Of a DNA stretch of 6,920 nt, positions 1-6,256 are shown piece by piece; within the stretch, counting starts at the first letter, position 1; each line of letters begins with the position of its first letter. The DNA lies in the NCBI GenBank assembly GCA_030599175.1, contig JAUVON010000149.1, forward strand, positions 1 to 6,920, in the 5' to 3' direction. The position numbers and the translations under genes are program-made. The DNA is from Desulfobulbaceae bacterium (GTDB taxonomy: Bacteria > Desulfobacterota > Desulfobulbia > Desulfobulbales > Desulfocapsaceae). The notes beneath the pieces are model-generated. The model had not been told where the DNA came from. It was given only the letters and a program-made list of their open reading frames with translations, and ran no database searches.

Positions 1-84
1 AAAGGCAAGGCAGGTTGGAACCCCGCACTCCTTGCAGTTGGTCTTAGGCAGGAGTTTGAATATTTGTATTCCTGTTAACGCCAT
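1..84 (-). CDS. acsC: AcsC, CoFeSP large (gamma) subunit, N-terminal 28 codons; runs off the left edge
   Basis: This is the start of the large subunit of the corrinoid iron-sulfur protein, the cytoplasmic methyl carrier between methyltetrahydrofolate (via AcsE) and acetyl-CoA synthase. Translation from the ATG at 84-82 begins MALTGIQIFKLLPKTN, typical of AcsC. Cysteines at residues 17, 20 and 25 fit the first three ligands of the N-terminal [4Fe-4S] cluster that donates the electron for reductive activation of cobalt; the fourth ligand lies beyond the window. An AAGGAG ribosome binding site at 94-99, nine bases upstream, supports the start. The gene follows acsB by 81 bp in the same direction. 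Only the Fe-S domain start is visible; the TIM barrel and corrinoid-binding domain are outside. The frame is open to the window edge. Identity is confident despite the short length because the peptide and Cys spacing are characteristic and the neighbours are acsB and acsD. Confidence 0.93.
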   Translation of the reverse strand, partial: MALTGIQIFKLLPKTNCKECGVPTCLAF

Positions 85-93
85 TTCTGTTGT

Positions 94-99
94 CTCCTT
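94..99 (-). promoter_or_regulatory. Ribosome binding site of acsC
   Basis: AAGGAG on the minus strand, nine bases before the acsC ATG. It fixes the start of a gene of which only 28 codons are in the window. Confidence 0.8.
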
Positions 100-118
100 A
101 TTTCTATTTCAAAGCCTG

Positions 119-154
119 AGTGCATGATCAATGATTGCATCACGACCATGCACT
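119..154 (-). promoter_or_regulatory. Stem-loop in the acsB-acsC spacer
   Basis: A perfect 8-bp inverted repeat, AGTGCATG (154-147) and CATGCACT (126-119), encloses 20 bases. Inside, TGAT (142-139) and ATCA (135-132) can form a small second stem with a GCA loop. The minus strand continues CAGGCTTTGAAATAG, with no T-run, so this is not a classic intrinsic terminator. It begins 12 bases past the acsB stop and ends 20 bases before the acsC ribosome binding site. A role in mRNA 3'-end protection or processing between acsB and acsC is possible, but unproven. Confidence 0.4.
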
Positions 155-165
155 TTTCAGCACTT

Positions 166-2379
166 TTAGCCTATAAGCGGATCCATGCTCAGCGCAGGAT
201 GGCCCTTCTCTTCGAGCCAGGGCAGAATCTCCTCTTCAGTGACTCCGACAGTTTCATCAGCAATCAGATCAGCGAAATTCTCAACACCCATCTCAGCACC
301 CCTTGCATTCAGTCTTTCACGAATCTCGTCTTTAACGACCTTCGGCATCCAGACCATACGCAGTAAACCACCATCTCCCAGGATAAATTTCTTCTGGGTG
401 ATATTGAACTTGGAGTGACCGACAAAACCAGGTGAGGCCAAACCACCACCCATAACACCTGCAAGTGTGGTAAACTTCATGCCGGATGGCGTCTCCCCGG
501 CATAATCCCGACCTACAGTCATAACACCATTACAGCTCGGCAGCATGGCAGCAATACATTCACAACAACCGCAAGTGGTCATTGGAGCTTCAACCATGGA
601 ATAGAAGTTATAATAATCTACGGCTCCCTTGGAGGCGACTTTAATAAATTCATCAACACCTTTAAACCTGCCAAGAACCGGATCAAGAACTTCACCCTTC
701 TCAATAGGCTGATTCGGGCCAACCGGGTTTATTTCAAAGGCAGCTTTACAATCCATCCAGTTATAGGCACCACAAAGTCCGGTTCTCTCAGGACTTACTG
801 TACAGACATGACTTGGAGCAAAAGACTGGCAGAGGCTGCAGGAATAAAAAGTCTCGACATCTTCATCCGTCATATTATCAACACGGGAATCACGAGTTTT
901 ATATTCCCCGCGGGCCTGTGCCGTCAGTTTATCAACATCTTCCTGTTTGGTATAGAGAGTGACTTCTACCTTATCCACAATCTTCTGGAAATCTTGATGG
1001 AATTTGGCATGCAGCACAACACCAATATCTTTCAGGGTAAACCCCTTTTCGACTGCTGATTTGGCGATTCGTACCCAGGCAATATCTCTCTGCCCGATAT
1101 GCATGACACCTTGAATATAATTAATCAGATGATGAATCTGGCGTTCCATAATAGGCTCAAAATCGACCTGGAACTCACGTCCGGCAATTTTCACTGAAAT
1201 ACCGAGAGGCAGAACGTCACCTTCTTTCAGATCACCAAGATCGGGACCAACAACAGTGACCTTGCCATCTTCAAGTTCCTTCATATCTGCCATCTTGACA
1301 AGCTCAGTACACTGAGTCTTGCCACCACCCATCTGGCAGTAAAGGTCGGCGCCACGAACCCGCTCACCTTCGAATGCAGGACCAAAAGCGTTAGGAATAT
1401 CAATTTCTGTAATATTAATTTTCAGACCACGAACCTCAACTGACTTCTGGCAGATCTCATCGTGTGGAACATTGGCAACAACATGCTCATAAGTACAGAT
1501 ACCAGTAGGCAGAATCTCAGGAATATCAGTATCAGCAAGAGTCGGAAAGCCCCAGTTAACACAACCGGCAGCGGCAACCGCCCACTCTGTACCAACATCA
1601 CCAAGGGCATTAACAAAGGCAAAGATTCTGTTTTTGTTATACATCAGCATCGTCTTATAATCACCAGGCTGTACACCACCGAAGGCCATAGCTGCCCTGT
1701 TGGCAAAACCAAGAGCAAAAACTGCAGATGAAATATCCGGGCCAAAAGGAACAATACGTGTGTTCCAGCCAACCTGCATTCCTGCCTCAAGACACTGTTC
1801 GATTAATGTCTTACCATTATGATTGGCGGCACAGAAGATATAGAGACTCTTCTTCTGATAGTCTTCTACTATCATCTTGGCAATTTCCGGATTAGGTGCA
1901 GCTCCGACAATTGCTGCAAAGCCTGGTGCTGAGCCATCAACAAACTCGACACCACGCTTTCTCAGGATGGTATCATCAGCTGGCCCAACCCATATTTTCC
2001 CTGCTTCAATATCCGGATCTTCTGTGGGGATATAGAAATCAGGCTCAGCCAGAATGCGCAGGGCCTCTTTAACTTCATAAGCAAAAATACCTGCCATACC
2101 CGCATCAAGGAGTGGGCCAAGAAAAGGCAGATGATTTACACCTTTAACATGGGGTGGCAAAAGTCCACGAGCAAACTCAAGAGGCTTTTTCAGATCTTCA
2201 AGGGTCTCACACTTCATGCCAGTCAGAGAATAGATAACCGGAAGATAGTATGTAGTGTTTGGAAAACCAATTTTTGTGCTGGCGTCCTGGGATTGAAGAG
2301 CTTTCTCCAGGAGTCCTTCAACCTCGGAGACAACCTTATACCCACCCTGTATAGCCGCAAATGCTACTAATTTCGACAT
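166..2379 (-). CDS. acsB: AcsB, acetyl-CoA synthase (CODH/ACS complex alpha subunit)
   Basis: This cytoplasmic enzyme condenses CO, the methyl group from CoFeSP and CoA into acetyl-CoA, or runs in reverse. At 737 residues it matches the full bacterial form (Moorella about 729), including the N-terminal domain (roughly 1-320) that binds CODH and carries the CO tunnel; archaeal CdhC lacks it. The A-cluster is intact: C514, C517, C526 and C536 bind the [4Fe-4S] cluster, and C603-G-C605 binds the distal nickel. Spacings of 3, 9, 10 and 67 equal those recalled for Moorella C506, C509, C518, C528 and C595, so C517 is the bridging cysteine to the proximal nickel. F520 and W435 match the active-site residues F512 and W427 at the same +8 offset. 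AGGAG at 2386-2390, six bases upstream, supports the ATG start. One oddity is a further cysteine, C606, directly after the CGC motif. The gene lies between acsA and acsC, the expected complex partners. Confidence 0.98.
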   Translation of the reverse strand: MSKLVAFAAIQGGYKVVSEVEGLLEKALQSQDASTKIGFPNTTYYLPVIYSLTGMKCETLEDLKKPLEFARGLLPPHVKGVNHLPFLGPLLDAGMAGIFAYEVKEALRILAEPDFYIPTEDPDIEAGKIWVGPADDTILRKRGVEFVDGSAPGFAAIVGAAPNPEIAKMIVEDYQKKSLYIFCAANHNGKTLIEQCLEAGMQVGWNTRIVPFGPDISSAVFALGFANRAAMAFGGVQPGDYKTMLMYNKNRIFAFVNALGDVGTEWAVAAAGCVNWGFPTLADTDIPEILPTGICTYEHVVANVPHDEICQKSVEVRGLKINITEIDIPNAFGPAFEGERVRGADLYCQMGGGKTQCTELVKMADMKELEDGKVTVVGPDLGDLKEGDVLPLGISVKIAGREFQVDFEPIMERQIHHLINYIQGVMHIGQRDIAWVRIAKSAVEKGFTLKDIGVVLHAKFHQDFQKIVDKVEVTLYTKQEDVDKLTAQARGEYKTRDSRVDNMTDEDVETFYSCSLCQSFAPSHVCTVSPERTGLCGAYNWMDCKAAFEINPVGPNQPIEKGEVLDPVLGRFKGVDEFIKVASKGAVDYYNFYSMVEAPMTTCGCCECIAAMLPSCNGVMTVGRDYAGETPSGMKFTTLAGVMGGGLASPGFVGHSKFNITQKKFILGDGGLLRMVWMPKVVKDEIRERLNARGAEMGVENFADLIADETVGVTEEEILPWLEEKGHPALSMDPLIG

Positions 2380-2385
2380 GCTTTA

Positions 2386-2390
2386 CTCCT
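2386..2390 (-). promoter_or_regulatory. Ribosome binding site of acsB
   Basis: AGGAG on the minus strand, six bases before the acsB ATG at 2379. It supports this start and shows that acsB has its own translation initiation rather than coupling to acsA, whose stop is 113 bp away. Confidence 0.8.
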
Positions 2391-2423
2391 ATTCTAAGGA
2401 TTTATAATAACGTATATTCTTTA

Positions 2424-2481
2424 GGCTGCCTTGAAAATATGTCTTAGGAGTCTTGTAGACCCCACATTCTCCGAGGCAGCC
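2424..2481 (-). promoter_or_regulatory. Nested stem-loop in the acsA-acsB spacer
   Basis: The outer arms GGCTGCCT (2481-2474) and AGGCAGCC (2431-2424) are a perfect 8-bp inverted repeat. Inside, GGGGTCT (2463-2457) and AGACTCC (2453-2447) close an ACA triloop with seven pairs, one of them G-U. That pair would be A-C in an opposite-strand RNA, so the structure favours the operon transcript. The stems are separated by an internal loop of 10 and 15 bases. It is followed by CTAAAGAATATACG rather than a T-run, which argues against simple termination. It starts 11 bases after the acsA stop and ends 33 bases before the acsB ribosome binding site. It may be an mRNA processing or stability element that sets the CODH:ACS ratio, or a cis-regulatory RNA. 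I do not recognise a known riboswitch class. Confidence 0.5.
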
Positions 2482-2492
2482 GTTAGGTTATA

Positions 2493-4523
2493 TTATTCCA
2501 TTTCCAGGGCTTGTCTGTCAGCCATATCCATAAGCACCCTCTCACGAGCCTTATCTATACCAAGTGCCTTACGTTTCTTGTCGATATGGGCAATCATCAG
2601 ATGGGCATGCTTAATCGGATCTGGTTCACAATCCCACATACCACCATACATCTCTTCCATATCCTCATAGAGATGCTTCTTAAATTCAGGAGCCCCTTCG
2701 ATGGGCAGATGGTAGCCGAAAACTGTATAAACACCAGAGGCGACAAAATACTGGCCAATGGCTATAGCTTTTTCACTCATCCACTCTGGAGCACTACCGG
2801 CACCAGGAAGATCAGAGATATCATCACCAAGACCACCGGCATTAACCATCTCTGTCAGAGCTAAGAGAATTCGGCTGTTATCAACACAGGAACCGACATG
2901 AAGAACAGGCGGAATACCAACTGTCTCACAAACCTCCGCAAGACCGGGACCACAATAAACTGCCGCAGCCTCAGGAGTAAGCAGCCCATGGACACCGGCA
3001 GCGATCGCGCTGCAACCGGTTACCACAACGAGTACATCATTCTTCAACAACTCTTTGATAAGAGTAATATGCTCTTCATTATGCTTGGTCCGGGCATTAT
3101 TACAACCAACAACTCCGGCAACACCACGAATACGACCATTGATAATATTATCATTTAAGGTATACCAGCTGCCGCGGAAAGAGCCACCAAGATGATACTG
3201 AATGGACTCAACACCAAAACCAGCAACCTGAGTACTCTTATGGCTCGGGATCATTACCTCGGCACCACGATTCTCAAAGTTATCAATTGCCATTTTAACA
3301 ATACGTTTTGCATCTTCGCTGGCATAATGCTCATCAAATTCTATATGAATAACATTATCCTGCTCCATCTTGGCAATCTTATGGGTGGTAATCAGCTTTG
3401 TATGAAAACATTTTGCCACATTTGCAAGGTTCTGCATAATACACTGAACATCGACTACCATGGCATCACAGGCACCAGTGATAATAGCAAATTCCTGCTG
3501 CAGAAAGTTTCCTGCTATCGGCACACCATGACGTTGCAGCATCTCATTGGCAGTACAGCAGATGCCAGAGAGCTGAATACCTTTTGCTCCCTTGGATTTG
3601 GCATAATCGATCATTTCCTGGGACTGAGCTGAGGCGATAATCATCTCCGAAAGGAGCGGCTCATGTCCATGAACAACAAGGTTAACATGATCTTGCTTCA
3701 TAACTCCGAGATTAGCTTCAGCCTGCAGCGGAGAAGGACTTCCAAACATAACATCCTGGAGATCGGTTCCGATCATTGATCCGCACCAGCCATCTGCCAG
3801 TGAAGTACGCACACCCTGCTTCATAAGATTCTTATAGTCCTGATCAACGCCCATAAGAGTTCTATGCATACATTCCACTATCTCTCTATCAACGGCTCTT
3901 GGCTCAACACCGTGTTTCGCCCATTTTTCCTGCAGAGGCTTCGGTGCCCTTTTAAGGTACTTTGCCGTTAATTCGGGCTTACCCCACTCTCGAACCGCTC
4001 TTTCCGCAACTTCCAGGGCTATTTCATCAATTTCCCGGTCTTGGGTAACACCATCTACTTCGATAGTTGTTGCTACATCGAAATATGGCGCAATCTGGAT
4101 AAGTCTGGCCGGATCCTTAACTTTATAATCCTTAGTCTGCTTTCTGGCTGCGGCCAGAAAAGTCTCAGCAACGCCACGACCGTGATCGGAGTGAGCTGCA
4201 GCTCCACCGGCTATCATTCTAACCCAGTTCCTGGCGCAGATGGTATTTGCGGTAGCACCACAGAGACCCTTTCTCATATCTTCGCCTTCGATGCCACCTT
4301 TCGGCAAAGGAAGACGACATGGTCCCATAGCACAGATCTTACAGCAGATACCCTGCAGACCAATAGCACAAGGCTTCATGGTTACTGCGCGATCGAAAAC
4401 CGTCTCGATATCAAGTTCTGCTGCTCTGACCATCATCTGCCTGGTTGCCGGTTCAATGGTAGCTTCCATCGGATCAGCAATTTTACGTGCTTTTACTGCT
4501 TTTTCTTTTGTTGCTTCTGCCAT
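2493..4523 (-). CDS. acsA: Ni-Fe CO dehydrogenase catalytic subunit (CODH/ACS beta subunit, AcsA/CooS)
   Basis: This enzyme reversibly reduces CO2 to CO and passes CO to AcsB. The 676-residue protein carries all cluster ligands. C52 and C60 fit the D-cluster at the dimer interface. C61, C64, C69 and C88 fit the B-cluster. H287, C323, C361, C474, C504 and C546 fit the Ni-Fe C-cluster; the spacings 38, 113 and 30 between C323, C361, C474 and C504 equal those recalled for Carboxydothermus CooS-II. K585 in the SEKAIAIG motif fits the catalytic lysine. GAGGAGG at 4532-4538, eight bases upstream, fixes the ATG start. Differences from CooS-II are a B-cluster loop five residues longer (C69-C88), a C504-C546 interval eight residues shorter, and H111/H114 followed by G117 and E120 where a four-histidine proton path is usual. 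Position directly before acsB assigns it to the ACS-bound class rather than a stand-alone CooS, so acsA is preferred; cooS is the generic name. Confidence 0.97.
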   Translation of the reverse strand: MAEATKEKAVKARKIADPMEATIEPATRQMMVRAAELDIETVFDRAVTMKPCAIGLQGICCKICAMGPCRLPLPKGGIEGEDMRKGLCGATANTICARNWVRMIAGGAAAHSDHGRGVAETFLAAARKQTKDYKVKDPARLIQIAPYFDVATTIEVDGVTQDREIDEIALEVAERAVREWGKPELTAKYLKRAPKPLQEKWAKHGVEPRAVDREIVECMHRTLMGVDQDYKNLMKQGVRTSLADGWCGSMIGTDLQDVMFGSPSPLQAEANLGVMKQDHVNLVVHGHEPLLSEMIIASAQSQEMIDYAKSKGAKGIQLSGICCTANEMLQRHGVPIAGNFLQQEFAIITGACDAMVVDVQCIMQNLANVAKCFHTKLITTHKIAKMEQDNVIHIEFDEHYASEDAKRIVKMAIDNFENRGAEVMIPSHKSTQVAGFGVESIQYHLGGSFRGSWYTLNDNIINGRIRGVAGVVGCNNARTKHNEEHITLIKELLKNDVLVVVTGCSAIAAGVHGLLTPEAAAVYCGPGLAEVCETVGIPPVLHVGSCVDNSRILLALTEMVNAGGLGDDISDLPGAGSAPEWMSEKAIAIGQYFVASGVYTVFGYHLPIEGAPEFKKHLYEDMEEMYGGMWDCEPDPIKHAHLMIAHIDKKRKALGIDKARERVLMDMADRQALEME

Positions 4524-4524
4524 T

Positions 4525-4539
4525 TGAGGTTCCTCCTCA
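4525..4539 (-). promoter_or_regulatory. Ribosome binding site of acsA inside a small hairpin
   Basis: The strong Shine-Dalgarno GAGGAGG (4538-4532) lies eight bases before the acsA ATG. The same bases can form a 5-bp hairpin, TGAGG (4539-4535) with CCTCA (4529-4525), with loop AGGAA. The hairpin overlaps the Shine-Dalgarno and ends one base before the ATG. The ribosome binding site itself is clear; regulation by the hairpin is speculative because the stem is short. Confidence 0.6.
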
Positions 4540-4556
4540 TTAAGTATTTCAGAGTA

Positions 4557-4602
4557 TCAATTAGTTACGCATAAAACCACTGCATCAAGCACACTAAATT
4601 GA
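4557..4602 (-). promoter_or_regulatory. AT-rich imperfect stem in the acsD-acsA spacer
   Basis: TCAATTTAGT (4602-4593) pairs with ACTAATTGA (4565-4557) over nine base pairs with one bulged T, and GTGC with GCGT can extend it by four weaker pairs. The loop is about 18 bases. It lies 8 bases past the acsD stop and is AT-rich, with no T-run after it. It may be only a chance repeat; it is listed because the other spacers of this operon also hold an inverted repeat. Confidence 0.25.
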
Positions 4603-4610
4603 CATCCTTA

Positions 4611-6152
4611 TTAAATTCTCTTATGCATATAATTTAACATCTGCAGCATTTTTTCCTGCTGATCCAGCTGTACTGCCGATGCTGTAACCGGAACTTCTAT
4701 TTCATCTCCAGTTTCTTCCACGGCAGGGGCTTTATGTGCCTTAGCCCGCTTCGCTCTAAGAGCCTCCGCTTCTTCATCACGCTTTGCAGCATCTGCTTTA
4801 AGGGCATCCGCCTCTGCTTTCACCTTGGCTTCCGCATCAGCCTTTTCTTTAGCTTCCGCATCTGCTTTGGCCTTAGCCTCCGCCTCAACTTTTGCCTTTG
4901 CATCTGCTGCTGCTTTAGCTTCCGCTCCTGCTTTAGCTTCCGCATCAGCTTTGGCTTGAGCTGCTGGATCTACAGCAGGTTCCGGCTTTGCTTCAACTTT
5001 AGCCTCTTCCTTGGCCGGTGCTGCTTTAGCTTTTGGAGCCTCTTTTTTGGCAGGTTCAGCCTTTTTAGCAGGAGCTGCTTTTTTGGCAGGAGCAGCCTTT
5101 TTCTCTTCAACTTTTATGGTCAGATCAAGCTCGGGGGCAAGCGCTGCAAAATCAACTTCAACGTCCCCTAAAATCTTAGCAATAGCCTGAGAATCCATCA
5201 CTGAACCACCTTCCGATATAGCAGTGATAAATTCTTTAGTAAGACGAATAGCTTCAGGATGACGCATAATGAGAATGTTAGAGCCACTCATCAGGTAGGA
5301 TACAGCACCAACCGCCTCCATCATGACACCACGTTTTTCAGGATCACCGAGAAGCGGTGCCTCTTCCACCGTCTGCTTGGCTTCTTTACACTTCCAGACC
5401 TCATTACCAAGGTTATTTACCATGGGAAACTGGAGCTTATCATCACCCTGCATCATGGAAGCCATACTCAGCCTTTCCATAACCGAGTAGGTGTATTCCA
5501 GGCCATACCCGAGACCACCGGTGGTTGGATCCACCAGGATTCTATCCATGGGCATACCAAGATTTTCAAGAAGGATGTTGACCTGCTTTGCCAGGTTCAC
5601 ATCAATAGGTGATGAGGAGATAAGGGTATGGCCATAGCCCATGGCTGCAGCTCCAATTCCCTTATAATTCTTCTCTTCGACAGGACCAAGTACCAGATTG
5701 CTTCCCTGGCACTTTTCTGCGATTACCTTGAGCACTTCCTCATCTTTATCGGGATTGGCACAACCCCAGACAATTACGGGAACACTGACTGCCGCCAGAA
5801 CATTACTAACGGTCTCAGCCGCCGATTCAGGACTCGCATCCTTGTCGTTCGGATCGATACTTTTAAGCTGGATTACGATGGCATCTGCGCCGAAGTCATC
5901 CACACACTTTTTGGCCCAGGCAGCAGGGTCGGATACGACATCTTTGAAATTGGCCAGTACCGCCTCCGGCCAATCCTCCGGCTCCATATCCCAGATTTCC
6001 ATGGCAATAATCGGTTTATTGGGCATGTCTCCTTCAAAGGTATAGAAAGGATAACATGTCTCACCTCCCACGGTAATAGCAGAGTCCCCTTTGCCAATGG
6101 AAATTTCCTTGATGCCGCCGGTATAGGATTCCTTCTTGATTTCAAATCCCAC
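4611..6152 (-). CDS. acsD: AcsD, CoFeSP small (delta) subunit with a long Ala/Lys-rich C-terminal extension
   Basis: AcsD pairs with AcsC to form the corrinoid iron-sulfur protein, which carries the methyl group to acetyl-CoA synthase. Residues 1 to about 345 form the usual TIM-barrel subunit, with family-like stretches CANPDKDEEVL (131-141) and DPTTGGLGYGLEYTYSVMER (208-227). The start codon is GTG, supported by AAGGAGG at 6158-6164, five bases upstream. Typical AcsD is about 310-330 residues; this one is 513. The excess comprises a Pro/Ala/Lys segment (about 351-392), a proline-free Ala/Lys/Glu/Asp segment (397-475) resembling TolA helical repeats, and a normal-complexity tail (482-513) ending in LNYMHKRI. 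The frame is open throughout and the stop lies after the tail, so a frameshift is unlikely. The extension may be a flexible and helical tether with a docking tip; that is inference. The gene follows acsV, whose product acts on the AcsC-AcsD dimer, and precedes acsA. Confidence 0.95.
   Translation of the reverse strand: MGFEIKKESYTGGIKEISIGKGDSAITVGGETCYPFYTFEGDMPNKPIIAMEIWDMEPEDWPEAVLANFKDVVSDPAAWAKKCVDDFGADAIVIQLKSIDPNDKDASPESAAETVSNVLAAVSVPVIVWGCANPDKDEEVLKVIAEKCQGSNLVLGPVEEKNYKGIGAAAMGYGHTLISSSPIDVNLAKQVNILLENLGMPMDRILVDPTTGGLGYGLEYTYSVMERLSMASMMQGDDKLQFPMVNNLGNEVWKCKEAKQTVEEAPLLGDPEKRGVMMEAVGAVSYLMSGSNILIMRHPEAIRLTKEFITAISEGGSVMDSQAIAKILGDVEVDFAALAPELDLTIKVEEKKAAPAKKAAPAKKAEPAKKEAPKAKAAPAKEEAKVEAKPEPAVDPAAQAKADAEAKAGAEAKAAADAKAKVEAEAKAKADAEAKEKADAEAKVKAEADALKADAAKRDEEAEALRAKRAKAHKAPAVEETGDEIEVPVTASAVQLDQQEKMLQMLNYMHKRI
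4737..5102 (-). repeat. Low-complexity repeat region coding the AcsD extension
   Basis: These bases encode AcsD residues 351-472. The upstream part encodes three PAKK units at residues 355, 361 and 367, an exact 6-residue period. The downstream part encodes degenerate ADAEAKA-like units. At DNA level the copies are partly identical: the 16 bases at 4847-4862 recur at 4931-4946, and the 14 bases at 4912-4925 recur at 4930-4943, an 18-bp (six-codon) step. Such repeats suggest growth by slippage or unequal recombination, so length may vary between strains and assemblies may err here. Confidence 0.85.
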
Positions 6153-6157
6153 TTTTG

Positions 6158-6164
6158 CCTCCTT
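6158..6164 (-). promoter_or_regulatory. Ribosome binding site deciding the GTG start of acsD
   Basis: AAGGAGG on the minus strand, five bases before GTG at 6152-6150. It is the reason for accepting a GTG start over an internal ATG. Confidence 0.85.
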
Positions 6165-6187
6165 ACTGGTGAATAATTTTTCTACTG

Positions 6188-6212
6188 AAGGTTGCTATCA
6201 ATCAACAACCTC
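6188..6212 (-). promoter_or_regulatory. Hairpin in the acsD leader
   Basis: GAGGTTG (6212-6206) and CAACCTT (6194-6188) form a 7-bp stem with one G-U pair and an 11-base loop, 23 bases before the acsD ribosome binding site. No T-run follows, so it is not an intrinsic terminator. It may be a 5'-end stabiliser or a chance repeat. Confidence 0.3.
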
Positions 6213-6228
6213 CCCTTTTCGACATTAA

Positions 6229-6256
6229 CTTATATTAAGAGACTGCAAAACTACAA
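6229..6256 (-). promoter_or_regulatory. Possible sigma-70 promoter ahead of acsD
   Basis: TATAAG (6234-6229) matches five of six bases of the -10 consensus. TTGTAG (6256-6251), 16 bases away, matches only the TTG of the -35 consensus. The 150-bp gap after acsV is the widest in the operon and is AT-rich, so a secondary promoter is plausible here, but the region could produce such matches by chance. Confidence 0.3.

Noticed and set aside
119..157. Intrinsic terminator after acsB
   Set aside because: In the direction of the operon no T-run follows the stem. The TTTT at 154-157 follows it only on the plus strand, where no gene ends.
124..366. Plus-strand open frame spanning the acsB end and the acsB-acsC spacer
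   Set aside because: Most of it is antisense to acsB codons, and I recognise nothing in the translation.
3192..3632. Plus-strand open frame of 146 codons opposite acsA
   Set aside because: It lies wholly within the CODH gene in antisense and shows no family features; it is a by-product of codon bias.
4041..4574. Plus-strand open frame of 177 codons opposite the start of the CODH gene
   Set aside because: It is antisense to well-conserved CODH sequence including the B- and D-cluster region, and its translation shows no family features.
4611..5111. Frameshift or fusion artefact producing the AcsD extension
   Set aside because: The reading frame is continuous, the repeats keep a three-base phase, and the frame ends in a normal-complexity peptide followed by TAA and a regular spacer to acsA.
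4734..5171. Plus-strand open frame rich in Cys, Phe, Arg and Ser
   Set aside because: It is the complement of the Ala/Lys/Glu repeat region of acsD. Its odd composition follows from antisense reading of those codons, and it has no recognisable domain.
5628..6176. Plus-strand open frame of 182 codons opposite acsD
   Set aside because: It is antisense to the conserved TIM-barrel coding region, with no recognisable domain.
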